Assembly: GCA_030686995.1 (NCBI GenBank)
Contig: CM060709.1
Span: 126,696,373 to 126,760,372, forward strand
Reading direction: 5' to 3'
Source: Artemisia argyi
Taxonomy: Eukaryota > Streptophyta > Magnoliopsida > Asterales > Asteraceae
DNA length: 64,000 nt
How positions within the stretch are numbered: the first letter of the stretch is position 1; every line of letters starts with the position of its first letter. Shown in pieces: positions 44,418-54,962 of this stretch. Both the position numbers and the translations under genes were made by a program. The notes beneath the pieces are model-generated. The model was not told the DNA's origin and searched no databases. It saw only the letters and a program-made list of their open reading frames with translations.

Positions 44418-45810
44418 TGATGCGTGGGAATCGCACCTTGCTTTACCTCTCGAGGGATCTCGAGAAGCTTACAACCCCCACCAGGCAGTGTACCTGATCG
44501 TTGTAGTATAGTATAGTGACAAGTACCGGGGGATTGATCGTTCAGCTTAGGAATAGTGTCGCTAGGATTAGAAAACCTAATTAATAGTTCTAGAGGTGAG
44601 AGATGATTATTTTTGTATTTTTATATTTTTATGAAAGCAAGTAAAATCTTGGGTTTTGGAAGAGTGGGCGGAATTAGTTGCTATTCAACTAACCCAAAGC
44701 TATTAAAATAATGAAAATAAAATTAAACTAAATTATACTAAAGTTGTGAGCAGTGGTTGGAGAAATTGTGTTTACTTAGACTTCACTACTCCCTAGATAT
44801 CTTTTACATGTTAATTACTTGTTACACTTGTATGAATGACGGATTGTATTCCTTAATACCATTCGTGGGGAGGCATAAATAACTCCCCAACTCTATGAGC
44901 TCTTATCTCCTCCTACACCATGACCCAGCACAACTATAGGGATTGTAAACAGTGGCTCATGCATTAAATACAACCAATAAAGACCTAGTACGCCTCGGTT
45001 CATGTTTCTTAAGACGTTCAAGCATGTTACCATTTGGAGATCTGCCAGTTTTCTTAAGCCTAACATATAAATCATTCATTCAAAACAAGAATAGACAAGT
45101 AATCAACACATAATCAACATCTAGGTTTCATTAGATCTAAGCAAACACAAAAGAGATCTAGCCTAGCATAATGGAATTGAGACAAGAACAAGATATAAAC
45201 AACCAACACATAGACATATTGATTGAATTGAAAGTACACTTATCTCAATTACAATGCAAGGTCTCAAGGGTTTGGAACCCTTGAAAAACCTGTAAAAGAG
45301 GCACCAAAATCGTCTTTAGGGTTTCACCAAAACTTCTCCTCTTTTATGAAAAAACTAGAAAACTATATATAGGAAAAACAGGCTGACGGCGTCAAGAGTT
45401 ACTTGTGACGCCGTCACCTCACCGCCATATACTTCCTCGGACGGCCTTGATCCACTTATGACGGCCTATGTGACGCCGTCACCACCCACGGTATATTATT
45501 TTTGCCACTTTGACGCCGTCACGAATCCTTCTGACGCTGTCACCACCTTCGGTGTTTAATTCCTCATGTCTGACGCCGTCAAGATGGTGGTCTTGACGCC
45601 GTCACCTTGTATTTTCAGCATGGAAATTTGGTACTTAGCCGTTTTCTTCACTTTTATGCTCCAAAAACGTCCAAAATAGCTTCTTTTCCAGAATTCATTC
45701 TCCAAACACCTAAAATCACAAAAGGAACGATTTAGGGCAATATTTGATCAAATAAAGTCGGATTCGGGCTTAAATGACCCCCTAAAAACGGATCATTTTT
45801 CGCCTCATCA
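44418..45810 (-). repeat. E6 5' LTR
   Basis: Second copy of the 1393-bp LTR, with the tRNA-Asp-like segment at 44498-44512 and the promoter array near 45363-45605. It is the transcriptionally active copy if the element is expressed. Confidence 0.95.
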
Positions 45811-46507
45811 CAAAGCTTTCCTTGAACTTTAAGCAGGTACATATCTTCTATGTCGTTGAGGAGCAGTCGTGGAAAGTCTAACTCGGAAATCTCGTACTCT
45901 TTTTCATCAAGTCTTTTGAGTATGAGTTTGCTGAGGAAGGGGTACCCAAAGTGAGTGATCGTCGAAATGAACTGAATTGAGACAATCTTCAACTCACTTG
46001 TCACATTGCCCATCGTTTGATTGAGTCTGCTGCTTCGATAATACTGTGCCCGGTTTTCTGGCCAATGATGTATGCCGTAGAGTGTGTTCCGGTCATAGTC
46101 AACAACTTTGTCGATGAATAAGGCAGAGGCTTCTTCTTCGATTGCATTGTTGAGGTATCTAGCTGCAGGGAGAAAGTCAAGTGATGTAATGTACTTCTTC
46201 TCAATCTGCTGCCGAGTTGTAGAAATTCCAAGTCGTTGTTGAAGAAGAACTTGTAAGGGATCTTTGGTTCCTTTGGCTTCCCAATCATAGGCAGAGGTTT
46301 CGACCAGTCAGTTATGTAAGGTGCGGTTTTCCTTGTGACCGGATCGACGTAAGATTCAGGATTGATCCAGTCAATATTGCTTGACATAGCTCGAGCAATA
46401 TTTTCTAGATGATACTCGAGTTCGATGGAGTTAGCAGACCGATCTTTCAGAAGATTGAACGCATCATTCTTGATTCTTCGTAGCTCTTTCTTGTTCATCT
46501 TTTTCAT
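45811..46507 (-). pseudogene. E5 accessory protein, middle piece up to the E6 junction
   Basis: 46001-46507 encodes NIDWINPESYVDPVTRKT, the SKPLPMIGKP block and KFFFNNDLEFL, then shifts frame into 45811-46013 with LNDIEDMYLLKVQGKL. E6 then interrupts it, and 37214-37633 continues the protein. Stops at about 46510-46530 separate it from the preceding piece in the same frame. The block order agrees with accessory proteins I recall from Asteraceae Copia elements. Confidence 0.72.
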
Positions 46508-46528
46508 CTAAAACTTTTGTTGAATCAA

Positions 46529-47008
46529 CTAAGCATATTCCACTGTTCGACCATCGAGAGGTTCTTGATTGTCAGCAAGTGGAGGTTGCGAATTGATCAT
46601 CTTGTCAAACCATGAGTAATCGGCGGTTTCATCTTCGTCTAGCCATTTGAGAACGGGTTTTGGCTTCTTAGGTTCTGAGCCTTTTGATGAGGTGTCCGGG
46701 TTGTGCTGATGATGTTTTCGCTTCCTTTCTTTCTTCTTTGTAGATGACGGTTCTGGCACTTCATCGGTAAGAGGAATCTCGTCTCCGCCTGTATATTCAA
46801 AGTGGTCATGGGCTTTATGACCGGAACCAGATTCCTTGGGTTGTTGAGTAGAAGTTATTGTTGTTGGAGGATTGACCGGTTCTTTTGGTTGAGATGAGGG
46901 TCCTTTGGCTTGTTTTTGTTTCTTTGCCTGAGAGTTAGGATCCTTATCTTCATCATCTCTTGGACGCTTCAGTTTATCGGCCTCAGTGCTGCAGGTCTCT
47001 TTAGTCAT
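46529..47008 (-). pseudogene. E5 accessory protein, charged Lys-rich piece
   Basis: Low-complexity Lys/Asp/Pro/Ser-rich linker (RPRDDEDKD, KKKERKRKHHQH) ending in WLDEDETADYSWFDKMI. It follows a frameshift near 47060 from the upstream coiled-coil piece and has nuclear-localisation-like basic runs. Not a separate gene. Confidence 0.65.
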
Positions 47009-47025
47009 CTTGGCTTTCAGAGCTT

Positions 47026-48006
47026 CTAGGACTTTAGCTTCTTCAGGTGATAATGTGAACTTGCCAATTTGTCTAAGAGCTGGGTTTCTAATTCGTCCAT
47101 TGATAACCCCGGTTGTGGTAAGGTTGATTTTTCAGCCCGAAGAGTAAACGAGGTAGATCTGATCACTTTCTTGACTGCTTGTTCTGCAAACTTTGAGAGT
47201 TCATCTCTCATAGGTGCCAGCAGTTCTTTCAACTCAGCCACTAAGTGTTGTTCCATATACTGATGTGCTTGAGCAGCTAAAGTGGCTTCCAAGTTCTCTT
47301 GCACATCCTTAGCTAAGAAGGTGTCAACCTTTTCTTGCAGCTCTTGGACATTCATATTAAGCTTCGTCAGTTCAGCAACTTGGCTTGCTAGAGATGCAAC
47401 CTGATCTTCCAATTTGTTTTTCTTCTTGTCATGAACTCTTCTGAATGCTTTCTTTATCAACTTGGATGCAGCAAAGGCTTTGGTACTTGGGGGTTTCTTG
47501 ATTGATTTGTCATGGGTTGATTCGGATGCTGGAGGTGATGATTGGGAAGATTCAATGTTGGTAGTTATGTCTTTGTCATCACCTCTTTGTGGTTCGGGTT
47601 GATCAACATTTGTAGCTTTGGCTGCTTCTTCTTGCACTCTCTTTTCTTCAGCCAGTCTGTCAGCTTTGGCCTTAAGCCTTAATTCTTCTGCAAGCTTGGC
47701 TTCTTCTTCTCTTTTTAACTTTTCTTCTGCCAGCTTGGCTGCCTCTTCAGCCTTCCTGCTTTCCTCCATACGAATTGTTTCTTCTAATTTAGCTTGTGCT
47801 AGCTCCTCAAGCCTAGCCTCTTCAGCCTCTTGCTTTTTCTTAAGTTCTTCTTCTTGAGCCCTTTCTCTAAGCTCCATTTCTTCCATAGTCAACAAATGTG
47901 GAGCATCAGTATCCATGTGATCTTCCTCTTCCTCTTCTTCTGCTGCTGAAGCATTAAGCATTTCTACGTCTGTGGGTGATACTGTGGGGGTGTCGTAGAC
48001 GATCAA
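47026..48006 (-). pseudogene. E5 accessory protein, Ala/Glu/Lys coiled-coil piece
   Basis: 326 codons starting with an acidic segment, then a long highly charged helix (AEEAAKLAEEKLKREEEAKL, about residues 45-135) and a second heptad-like region (ELTKLNMNVQELQEKVDTFL). It is in the same frame as the 499-codon ORF upstream and separated from it only by a TAA at 48067-48069, so both were one protein. Confidence 0.7.
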
Positions 48007-48066
48007 TTCAGCATTGGTTCCTGTAGTAGGTTCAGGAATACTGCTAGACCCGCCAGCTTCATCAGT

Positions 48067-49566
48067 TTAAGAGAACACAGGAGGTGGAGGTTGATCAGCA
48101 TGAAATGCATCTATCTTGCTGTGGAGGAGACCCAACTTGAGAGCTCTTTCATTTTCTTCTTCTACTGAAAGGCCTATGTTTGAGTGAGCATACTCTTGTT
48201 CAGCAGTCATGGGTTCCTTCAGCTTCTCTTTCCTGATCCTTTCTTCTTCCAATATTGTCTCTGCTTCAGTGAACGGTCTTTGATTGAGATCTGCTGGGTA
48301 TTTAGCATTATCAGCAAATTCATCAATGTCTTTCTCCCAATCTTCGAACGTCAAGTCTTTATCATCAATATCTTCAAGATTAACATTCTCGTTGATATTA
48401 GCATAGGCTTCCCTGTACACTGGACCTTCGTCGGATTCGGTTTCAGAGTTAGACTGTTTTGGAGAAGATGGTGGTGTGGGGAACCACCCTGGTTCAGGGA
48501 TGGATGCAGGTTGCTTGACAGGAGTTCTTCGCTTGAGTGTACCCTTCTTCTTTTGTTTAGACTTGGTAGAACTGCCGGAGCTCCCAGACTTGCTACCTTT
48601 CTTCCCCTTCTTTTGCATGAACGATGGTAGAACAACTTCGTCCAAGAAACCAACTTTGTCTTCATCGAGAGCTTGAAGGTAGTACTTGTAGTTCTTGCAA
48701 AGCTTCACTTTGGCATTCAAGAGATAATCGGGAAATTTCTTTCCTTGTTTACGAGTGCTGGTGTCAAGTCTCTTGATAATTCTGAGAGTTTCCTCATTTC
48801 TGAAAGTGTGCTTAGCTTCATCATCAAGTCTTTGTGGAATATCGTCATACTCACGAAGGAAGCTTTCGATGAGTAATTTGGTGAAACGAACAAATGGAAT
48901 GTTGTTGGTCTTGTGTTGAATGTGCCATACAAGGTCTTCCCAGATAATGCTGGCATAATCTACTTTCTTGATGTTTGCCACGGCCCAGAAGAGTTTGAGG
49001 TGTTGGAGCTTGGGGTGTTCATGGCCAGTGTCTCTGCCAGATAAGGACTTGGCAATCAGAATGTACAAGGTTCTCCATGGTTGTGGAAGAAATCTGATGT
49101 TGACCCTAGAGTGTCTTGTCACTACTTCTTCTGATTCATCATAGCCAATATCCCGTAACCACTCTATCAGCTCTTCCTCGGTAGGTACTTGATCATATTC
49201 TTCATCTGGGCCAAGTTCGGGTAACCCAAGAACATTCCTTAGTGTATCTATGTCCACAGTAACCTGTCTGTTATGAAGCATGCAAGTGAAGGATGCTTCC
49301 CCAAGGTCTAGCTGAAGTGTATGCCAAAATTGGTGTATGTAGAAGCAGGCCACTGATGCTGACTTAGTGAACAAGAGCTTGTTGGGGTGATATAGGAGAG
49401 CATCCACTGCAACAATGCATGAGGATTCGTTGCATGTGATTTTGTTGAAGTTGATTCGTAAGTTTTTCTTTCCTATCTTCCTGGTGTAATCTTCGGGAAA
49501 GGTTTCTTCCCATGAGAGTTTTGGTTCAGGTTCTGGTCCATATGGAATGTCATTGTGTTCTGCCAT
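48067..49566 (-). CDS. E5 accessory ORF, N-terminal part (499 aa)
   Basis: Starts MAEHNDIPYGPEPEPKLSWE. Residues about 40-300 look folded, with CNESSCIVAVDALLYHPNKL, VTVDIDTLRNVLGLPELG and HPKLQHLKLFWAVANI; a Lys/Ser/Gly-rich and acidic tail follows. The DTLRNVLGLP box resembles EKFGQILQIP in the E4 accessory ORF, so the two may be distant relatives with shared architecture. There is no signal peptide, membrane segment or polymerase motif, so it is not an obvious envelope protein. It ends at a TAA after which the frame stays open for another 326 codons. It lies 260 bp downstream of the palindrome array, which may be its promoter. This part is less damaged than the pol region. Confidence 0.68.
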   Translation of the reverse strand: MAEHNDIPYGPEPEPKLSWEETFPEDYTRKIGKKNLRINFNKITCNESSCIVAVDALLYHPNKLLFTKSASVACFYIHQFWHTLQLDLGEASFTCMLHNRQVTVDIDTLRNVLGLPELGPDEEYDQVPTEEELIEWLRDIGYDESEEVVTRHSRVNIRFLPQPWRTLYILIAKSLSGRDTGHEHPKLQHLKLFWAVANIKKVDYASIIWEDLVWHIQHKTNNIPFVRFTKLLIESFLREYDDIPQRLDDEAKHTFRNEETLRIIKRLDTSTRKQGKKFPDYLLNAKVKLCKNYKYYLQALDEDKVGFLDEVVLPSFMQKKGKKGSKSGSSGSSTKSKQKKKGTLKRRTPVKQPASIPEPGWFPTPPSSPKQSNSETESDEGPVYREAYANINENVNLEDIDDKDLTFEDWEKDIDEFADNAKYPADLNQRPFTEAETILEEERIRKEKLKEPMTAEQEYAHSNIGLSVEEENERALKLGLLHSKIDAFHADQPPPPVFS

Positions 49567-51453
49567 CTGAATTAATCATAAACAAACACAAACATAGCAA
49601 TGATTTACTTTGTTAGCTCAGACATTCAATTACATGATTGTGCATATTTTGAATTGATCAGTGGATGTTTGTGTGTGAAAACTTTTGTTATATGACAAAC
49701 TTGTGTTTTTAAAAGTTAACACATGGTAGAAACTTATAACAATCTAGTTACAACATGAGTTTATCATTACAAGAGATTACACACTGGAAATATTACAACA
49801 CTTAGAAAATTTCATGACTTTGACAATGTTACGCGTAAGTAGGAAAAAACCTACGCATAACATGACTTATGCGTAAGAAATGATATTAGGCGTTGGTGCA
49901 AAGTCTACGCGTAACTTTATATGTTACGCGTAAGTTCAATCTTTTGCGTAGGCTTAATTTTACGCTTAGGATTATATCTTATGCGTAAGATTAGAGCTTA
50001 TGCAAAGGATTGAACCTTATGCGTAAGATATAACTTGTGCGTAGGTTTTGACTTATGCGTAAGATCAAGACTTATGCGTAAGTTAATCTTTTATGCGTAA
50101 ACATTGTCTTATCCAAGACCATGTTTGTCAACGTGTCGAATCTTACGCGTAGGATGATAAACTTATGCGTAGAATCGTCCATTTTTTAGAAAATCACCTT
50201 TGAAATGAAGTCGATTGATTCCTGAAAGTTTAAAACACAACCACTGATCAATATTAAGTACAATCACATCCCTAACACACTTAAACCCATAACTTTATGC
50301 GTAAATGAGTCAAAAATCTGAGTTACGCGTAGAAACGCATGAACACATAATCACAAACAGGTTCAATCATATTTCTGGGTTGTAATTAACTTAGGGCAAG
50401 TGTTTCTTACATCCTAAGGAGCATGTGGTTCAAATTATAACAACTTTTATCCACAAAATCAAAAGATTAAAACTGCTAGTGAAACGAGCCCTAAATCTTA
50501 GATTCATGATCAATTAGTAATTATTGAAGCAATTAAACCTCATAATCAAGATCCTAGGCATATAAACACACAATCCCCATCAACAATTTCAATCATTACT
50601 CTCAAAATCAGGAACCCCTAAAATTACGTATGAACCCTAATTACCAAATCGATCAATTAGAGATTCTGGGTGAGATTGGAGTATACAAACATGTTTATAA
50701 TCATCCTAAGAACGTTTCCCATCAACCAATTTAGCCCTAAACAGAACAATTTTCTGGGTTCAAGTTTACGCAAAACCCAAGATTAATTTTAACGATTGTG
50801 ACAAATTAAACCGTTGGATTAAGATAAAATTTAAAAACCCTTGTTAAGAATGATGATCAAAACATGTTATGACTTACAGATTTGAAGATTGATGACCGGA
50901 TTAATAGTTTGATTTAGATCCGTGGATTGGGTTGGTGTAGATAGTAAATGTGTGTGTCAGTATAATGAATGACCGGTCAAATTTAGTTTTGACTAGTGGT
51001 AAAAACAAGTTTAACATGTTGACACATTTGGCCCTTTAAACCTTATGTTGCATTCAATCCTAATACCCAAATAAACTCTCATATATAACTATTGTTAACT
51101 ACACCAAGCTATGGTAAGAACAACTTGTGGAATTTTACTCCCCCTCGACCATAGACCGAAGTCTTTTCAAAATTAAAGAAATTAACCATAATGGTCAAGG
51201 TGAGTATCCCGAAATACTTTTGAAGCATCACTTTTGATAAAAACGTAATATTTTTGGTAAAATGCAAGTATACAGTAAGTATTTTGAGAAATTTAAAATT
51301 ATTTTCCTCCCCCTCAACACTTGTTTTTAATAATTGAAGACATTTTACAAAAATAGTGTTAAACAAAAATCTTTTTGTGTTTTTGATTGGTTTTATATTT
51401 TTGTATTTTCTTTTTGAAAAATTATATACAAAGATAGTTTTGATGTTTGACGA
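49567..51453 (-). other. E5 intergenic region between pol and accessory ORF
   Basis: About 1.9 kb noncoding. From the pol side: CT-rich complements of purine tracts near 51308 and 51140, an AT-rich stretch, then the palindrome array (49829-50332) and a leader to the ORF. Apart from the array I see nothing gene-like. Confidence 0.6.
49829..50332. repeat. CTTAYGCGTAAG palindrome array of E5
   Basis: At least 16 full or near copies of the 12-base palindrome CTTACGCGTAAG/CTTATGCGTAAG in about 500 bp, for example at 49828, 49866, 49905, 49923, 49978, 50016, 50052, 50071, 50141 and 50321. Spacing is irregular. Two more copies and a third cut by E7 lie at 59415-59460 before gag. Confidence 0.8.
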
Positions 51454-52236
51454 TCAATTGTGTTTTAAAAACTTTTCCAGATCATCTGGAGTCAAACATC
51501 GCATACCAATTTGGTGAACTAGACTAGCAAACCTTGAGGGTGCTAAGGATTTGGTAAGTAAGTCCGCCAATTGGTACTCAGTCCCAACAAAATACAGTTC
51601 AACGGTACCCTTTTCAACATGCTCTTTGATGAAGTGATAACGGAGATCAATGTGTTTGGATTTGCAGTGATGAACTGTGTTGCAGGAGATAGCAATGGCA
51701 CTTTTGGAATCACAGTAGATTGGAATCTTGTTGAATAGGTAGCCATAATCCTTAAGTCGTGATCTCATCCAAATGACTTGAGCACAACAAACAGACATGG
51801 CTACATATTCAGATTATGCTGACGACAGTGATATGCAGTCCTGCTTCTTTGATTGCCATGACACAAGTTTATGTCCGAGAAATTGTAATCCACCAGATGT
51901 ACTTTTGCGTGTGTCTAAACATCCTGCATGGTCAACATCTAAAAAAGCAATTAGTTCAAAACCAGAATCCTTCGGATACCAGATTCCCAAATTAATGGTT
52001 CCCTTTATGTATCGAAGGATTCTTTTGACCTCACTGAGGTGTTTTTCAGTTGGTTTGGACTGATAGCGAGAGCACATGTAGACAGCAAACACTATATCAG
52101 GTCTACTAGCTGTGAGATACATGAGTGACCCAATCATACTGCGGTATTTGGTAGGGTCAACAGGAGTCCCATGTAAGTCAGCATCTAGTTTTGTGGTATA
52201 GCCCATTGGTGTATTATAAGTATCACAACTCATCAT
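51454..52236 (-). pseudogene. E5 RT C-terminal and RNase H region
   Basis: 51814-52236 has the Copia RT-RNase H connection (SLMYLTASRPDIVFAV, LRYIKGTINLGI, FLDVDHAG with the first RNase H Asp). 51454-51798 continues with YCDSKSAIAI and KHIDLRYHFIKE, the rest of RNase H. A stop just upstream of 51798 splits them; otherwise they share the expected order. Confidence 0.85.
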
Positions 52237-52367
52237 TCCATGTTTCTTTAAAATTTCTGGAGCATATTTGGACTGATTTATAAAAATCCCACGGGGTGAT
52301 TAATGAACTTGTAGTCCTAGAAAGAACGAAAGTTCACCCATCATGGACATTTCAAAATTATCTTTCA

Positions 52368-53600
52368 TTAATTTTGCAAAATCATTAGAGTAACTTCTTT
52401 TTGTTGAGGCAAAAATAATGTCATCGACATATATTTAAACAACAAGTAAGTCCTCCCCGTAGGTTTTTGTAAATAGTGTTGGATCCACCGATCCTTTAGA
52501 AAATTTATTGGCCAGCAAGAAAGTGGACGTTTGTCATACCACGCCCGTGGGGCTTGCTTAAGTCCGTAGAGAGCCTTTTTGAGTCGGTAAACGTGATTAG
52601 GACGCTCAGGATCAACGAAGCTTTCTGGTTGGCTAACATAAACTTCTTCACGGAGTTCTCCATTAAGAAATGTTGTTTTCACATCCATTTGGTAAACCAC
52701 CATGTTCCTGTGTGCAGCATAGGCCAAAAAGATCCGAACAGCTTCATGTCTAGCCACTGGAGCAAAGGATTCTGCAAAGTCAAGTCCTTCTAGTTGGGAG
52801 TAACCTTTCGCAACCAGGCGTGATTTGTTACGTATGACAGTGCCTTCAGCATCTAGCTTATTCTTCCAAATCCATTTTAACCCGATGACAAAGACTCCGT
52901 CAGGTCTTTCAACTAATTCCCAGACTTCTAATCTTATGAATTGCTGAAATTCCTCTTGCATAGATTCAATCCATTTGTCATAAGTCATTGCTTCTTTAAT
53001 GTTCTTAGGTTCTTCGTGACAAACTGTAAGTGCATAGATACAAGTTTCTCCATCAGTGTGAAGTCGTTGTCTTGTCATTACAGGTGCATCTGGATGGCCA
53101 ATAATATGAACTAGTGGATGGTCTCGATTCCATTTGTGTGTCGAAGGGTGTAGTTGATAAGTATCTCGCATGTTAGCAGGATCCAAATTGCGTGTAGACG
53201 ACTCAACTATATCAGGAAAGGTGGGAGCCGGTGCAAACGGATTAAAGAACGCATCAGGATCATGTTCTGCGGGTTGTGGAACTGATTGTGGTGTAGGATC
53301 TTCAGCTGATTGTCGGGAGTTAGAAACAGTTTGTTCTACTGTAAGTGGTGATGCAATTGGAGGACCGTCTTTCTCAACAGTTGTCGTTGTTTGTTGAGGC
53401 GAGTCAGGTATTGGAATATTATCAGGTTGAGCAGCGGAATTAGGTGAGACCTCAGTAGGACGGTATTCAATTGTATCATCAAACAGTGGAGCAAACAAGG
53501 TTTCCAATTCTTTGCGGTTGAGTGGCAATGGTTCAGCCGAAGAGTCCGGAGAGTTAAGACGATTGAATTCGGGTCCTAAGCTGTGTTGCTCAGAAGCCAT
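52368..53600 (-). pseudogene. E5 reverse transcriptase
   Basis: 410 codons: a Pro/Ser-rich integrase-RT linker, then Copia RT with [43 protein letters not shown] and [13 protein letters not shown]. The active-site YVDD is present in the DNA near 52428 but in another frame with a stop beside it, so this copy is dead. About 130 bp to the next fragment encode the remaining palm in broken frames. Confidence 0.87.
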
Positions 53601-54962
53601 TATTGTGAGTTCATCAAAATTAGCGTGAATAGTTTCTTGAATTTCTCTTGTTCGACGATTCCATATCCGAAAACCTTTAGAATTTTCACACTAGCCAACG
53701 AACACTCCGATGTCAGCCTTTGCTTTGAGTTTACCTAAATCATCACGATCATTTTTCGGATAACAAAGTGCTCCAGATACATGAAAGTAATCGATGTTCG
53801 GGTTTCTTTTGTGAACAATTTGATAAGGTGTTTTGCGATGTCGTTTAGTGATCATGCAACGGTTTTGGGTATAACATGCGGTTGAAACAGCTTCTGCCCA
53901 TAAGTAATCTGGTAATTAAGCATTAATCAACATTGTTCTAGCAGCTTCCACTAACGTCCTGTTGCGTCTTTCAACAACTCCATTCTGTTCTGGGTTTCTA
54001 GGAACAGATGTTTGATGTTCAATTCCCACTTTCTCGAAATATGACCGAAGTGTCTGATTCTTAAATTCAGTTCCATTGTCAGTTCTGACTATTCGTACCG
54101 TATTGCATAGCTGAACTTGAATTTTAGTGAGAAAGGTGATGATCATTGAAGGAGCCTGATCTTTACTTCGTAAGAAATAAACCCAAGTCCATCTGGAGTA
54201 ATCATCCACAATTACCAATATGTAGCATTTACCGTTAATACTTTGAACACGCATCGGTCCACACAAATCCATATGAAGCAATTGTAAAACATGATTCGTA
54301 CTATTCTCAGGTTTTGAAGGAAAATGAGCCCGAGTACTTTTTCCTTGTTCACAGGCTGAACATAAGTGATCTTTGGTAAAACGGAATCTTGGAAATCCAT
54401 CAACAAGTTTGTGATGAGCAAGGTCAGTCATAGTTTTGAAATTCAAGTGCGAAAGACGTTTGTGCCATAACCAAGATTTAGTCGATTCCGCTTTGGAGAG
54501 AAGACATATCAGAGATGTAGCAATCATATCTGACATTGATATTGTATAAAGATTAGAACCACGTGAGCCAGACATTAGGTCGTTTCCTTGTAAGTCACGA
54601 ACGAAACAAGTTTTCTCATGAAATGCAACTTCTAGATCCCCATCACAAAATTGACCAACAGAGAAAAGGTTGTGTCCAAGGCCTTCCACATAATAAACCC
54701 GACTGATTTCAATGTTCCCACTGACATAGTCACCATATCCCATGATTAAAGCGTAATGATCATTCCCGAATCTGACAGTACCAATGAACTTTGAGACAAA
54801 GTTGTGTAACAGTTTGAGATTGCCTATTATATGTCGGGTGCATCCGCTATCAACAATCCAGAGAACAATCTGTACCACCTGCATCACAAGAAGAAGACAC
54901 GGATGGAACAGAAGTAAGGGTGGAACCCAAAGAAAGTGCGGGTTCCTGTTGGTTAGAAGCAC
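53601..54962 (-). pseudogene. E5 protease and integrase
   Basis: The 348-codon ORF at 53916-54962 begins at the protease site WIVDSGCTRHI and continues to the integrase zinc-binding motif (WHKRLSHLNFKTM, CSACEQGKS) and core (LLHMDLCGPM, VRTDNGTEF, NGVVERRNRTL), so all three catalytic acids are present. A stop after MLINA ends it; 53601-53915 encodes the integrase C-terminal region in broken frames. Confidence 0.88.

Larger units (their letters stand above)
37643..45810 (-). mobile_element. E6: pol-less Athila-related element, complete, 8168 bp
   Basis: Two 1393-bp LTRs (37643-39035 and 44418-45810) differ at about ten positions by eye. The element is flanked by a 5-bp duplication CAAAG (37638-37642 and 45811-45815). 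The only coding region is a 916-codon gag with protease-like domains. LTR ends, promoter array, post-ORF box and 3' segment match E2 closely, so E2-type elements could have mobilised it in trans. E6 lies inside the E5 accessory ORF. Confidence 0.95.

Noticed and set aside
48184..48630. Plus-strand ORF of 148 codons
   Set aside because: Shadow of the E5 accessory ORF on the other strand.
48067..49566. Retroviral envelope gene
   Set aside because: Position after pol fits, but no signal peptide, membrane anchor or cleavage site is seen; called an accessory ORF instead.
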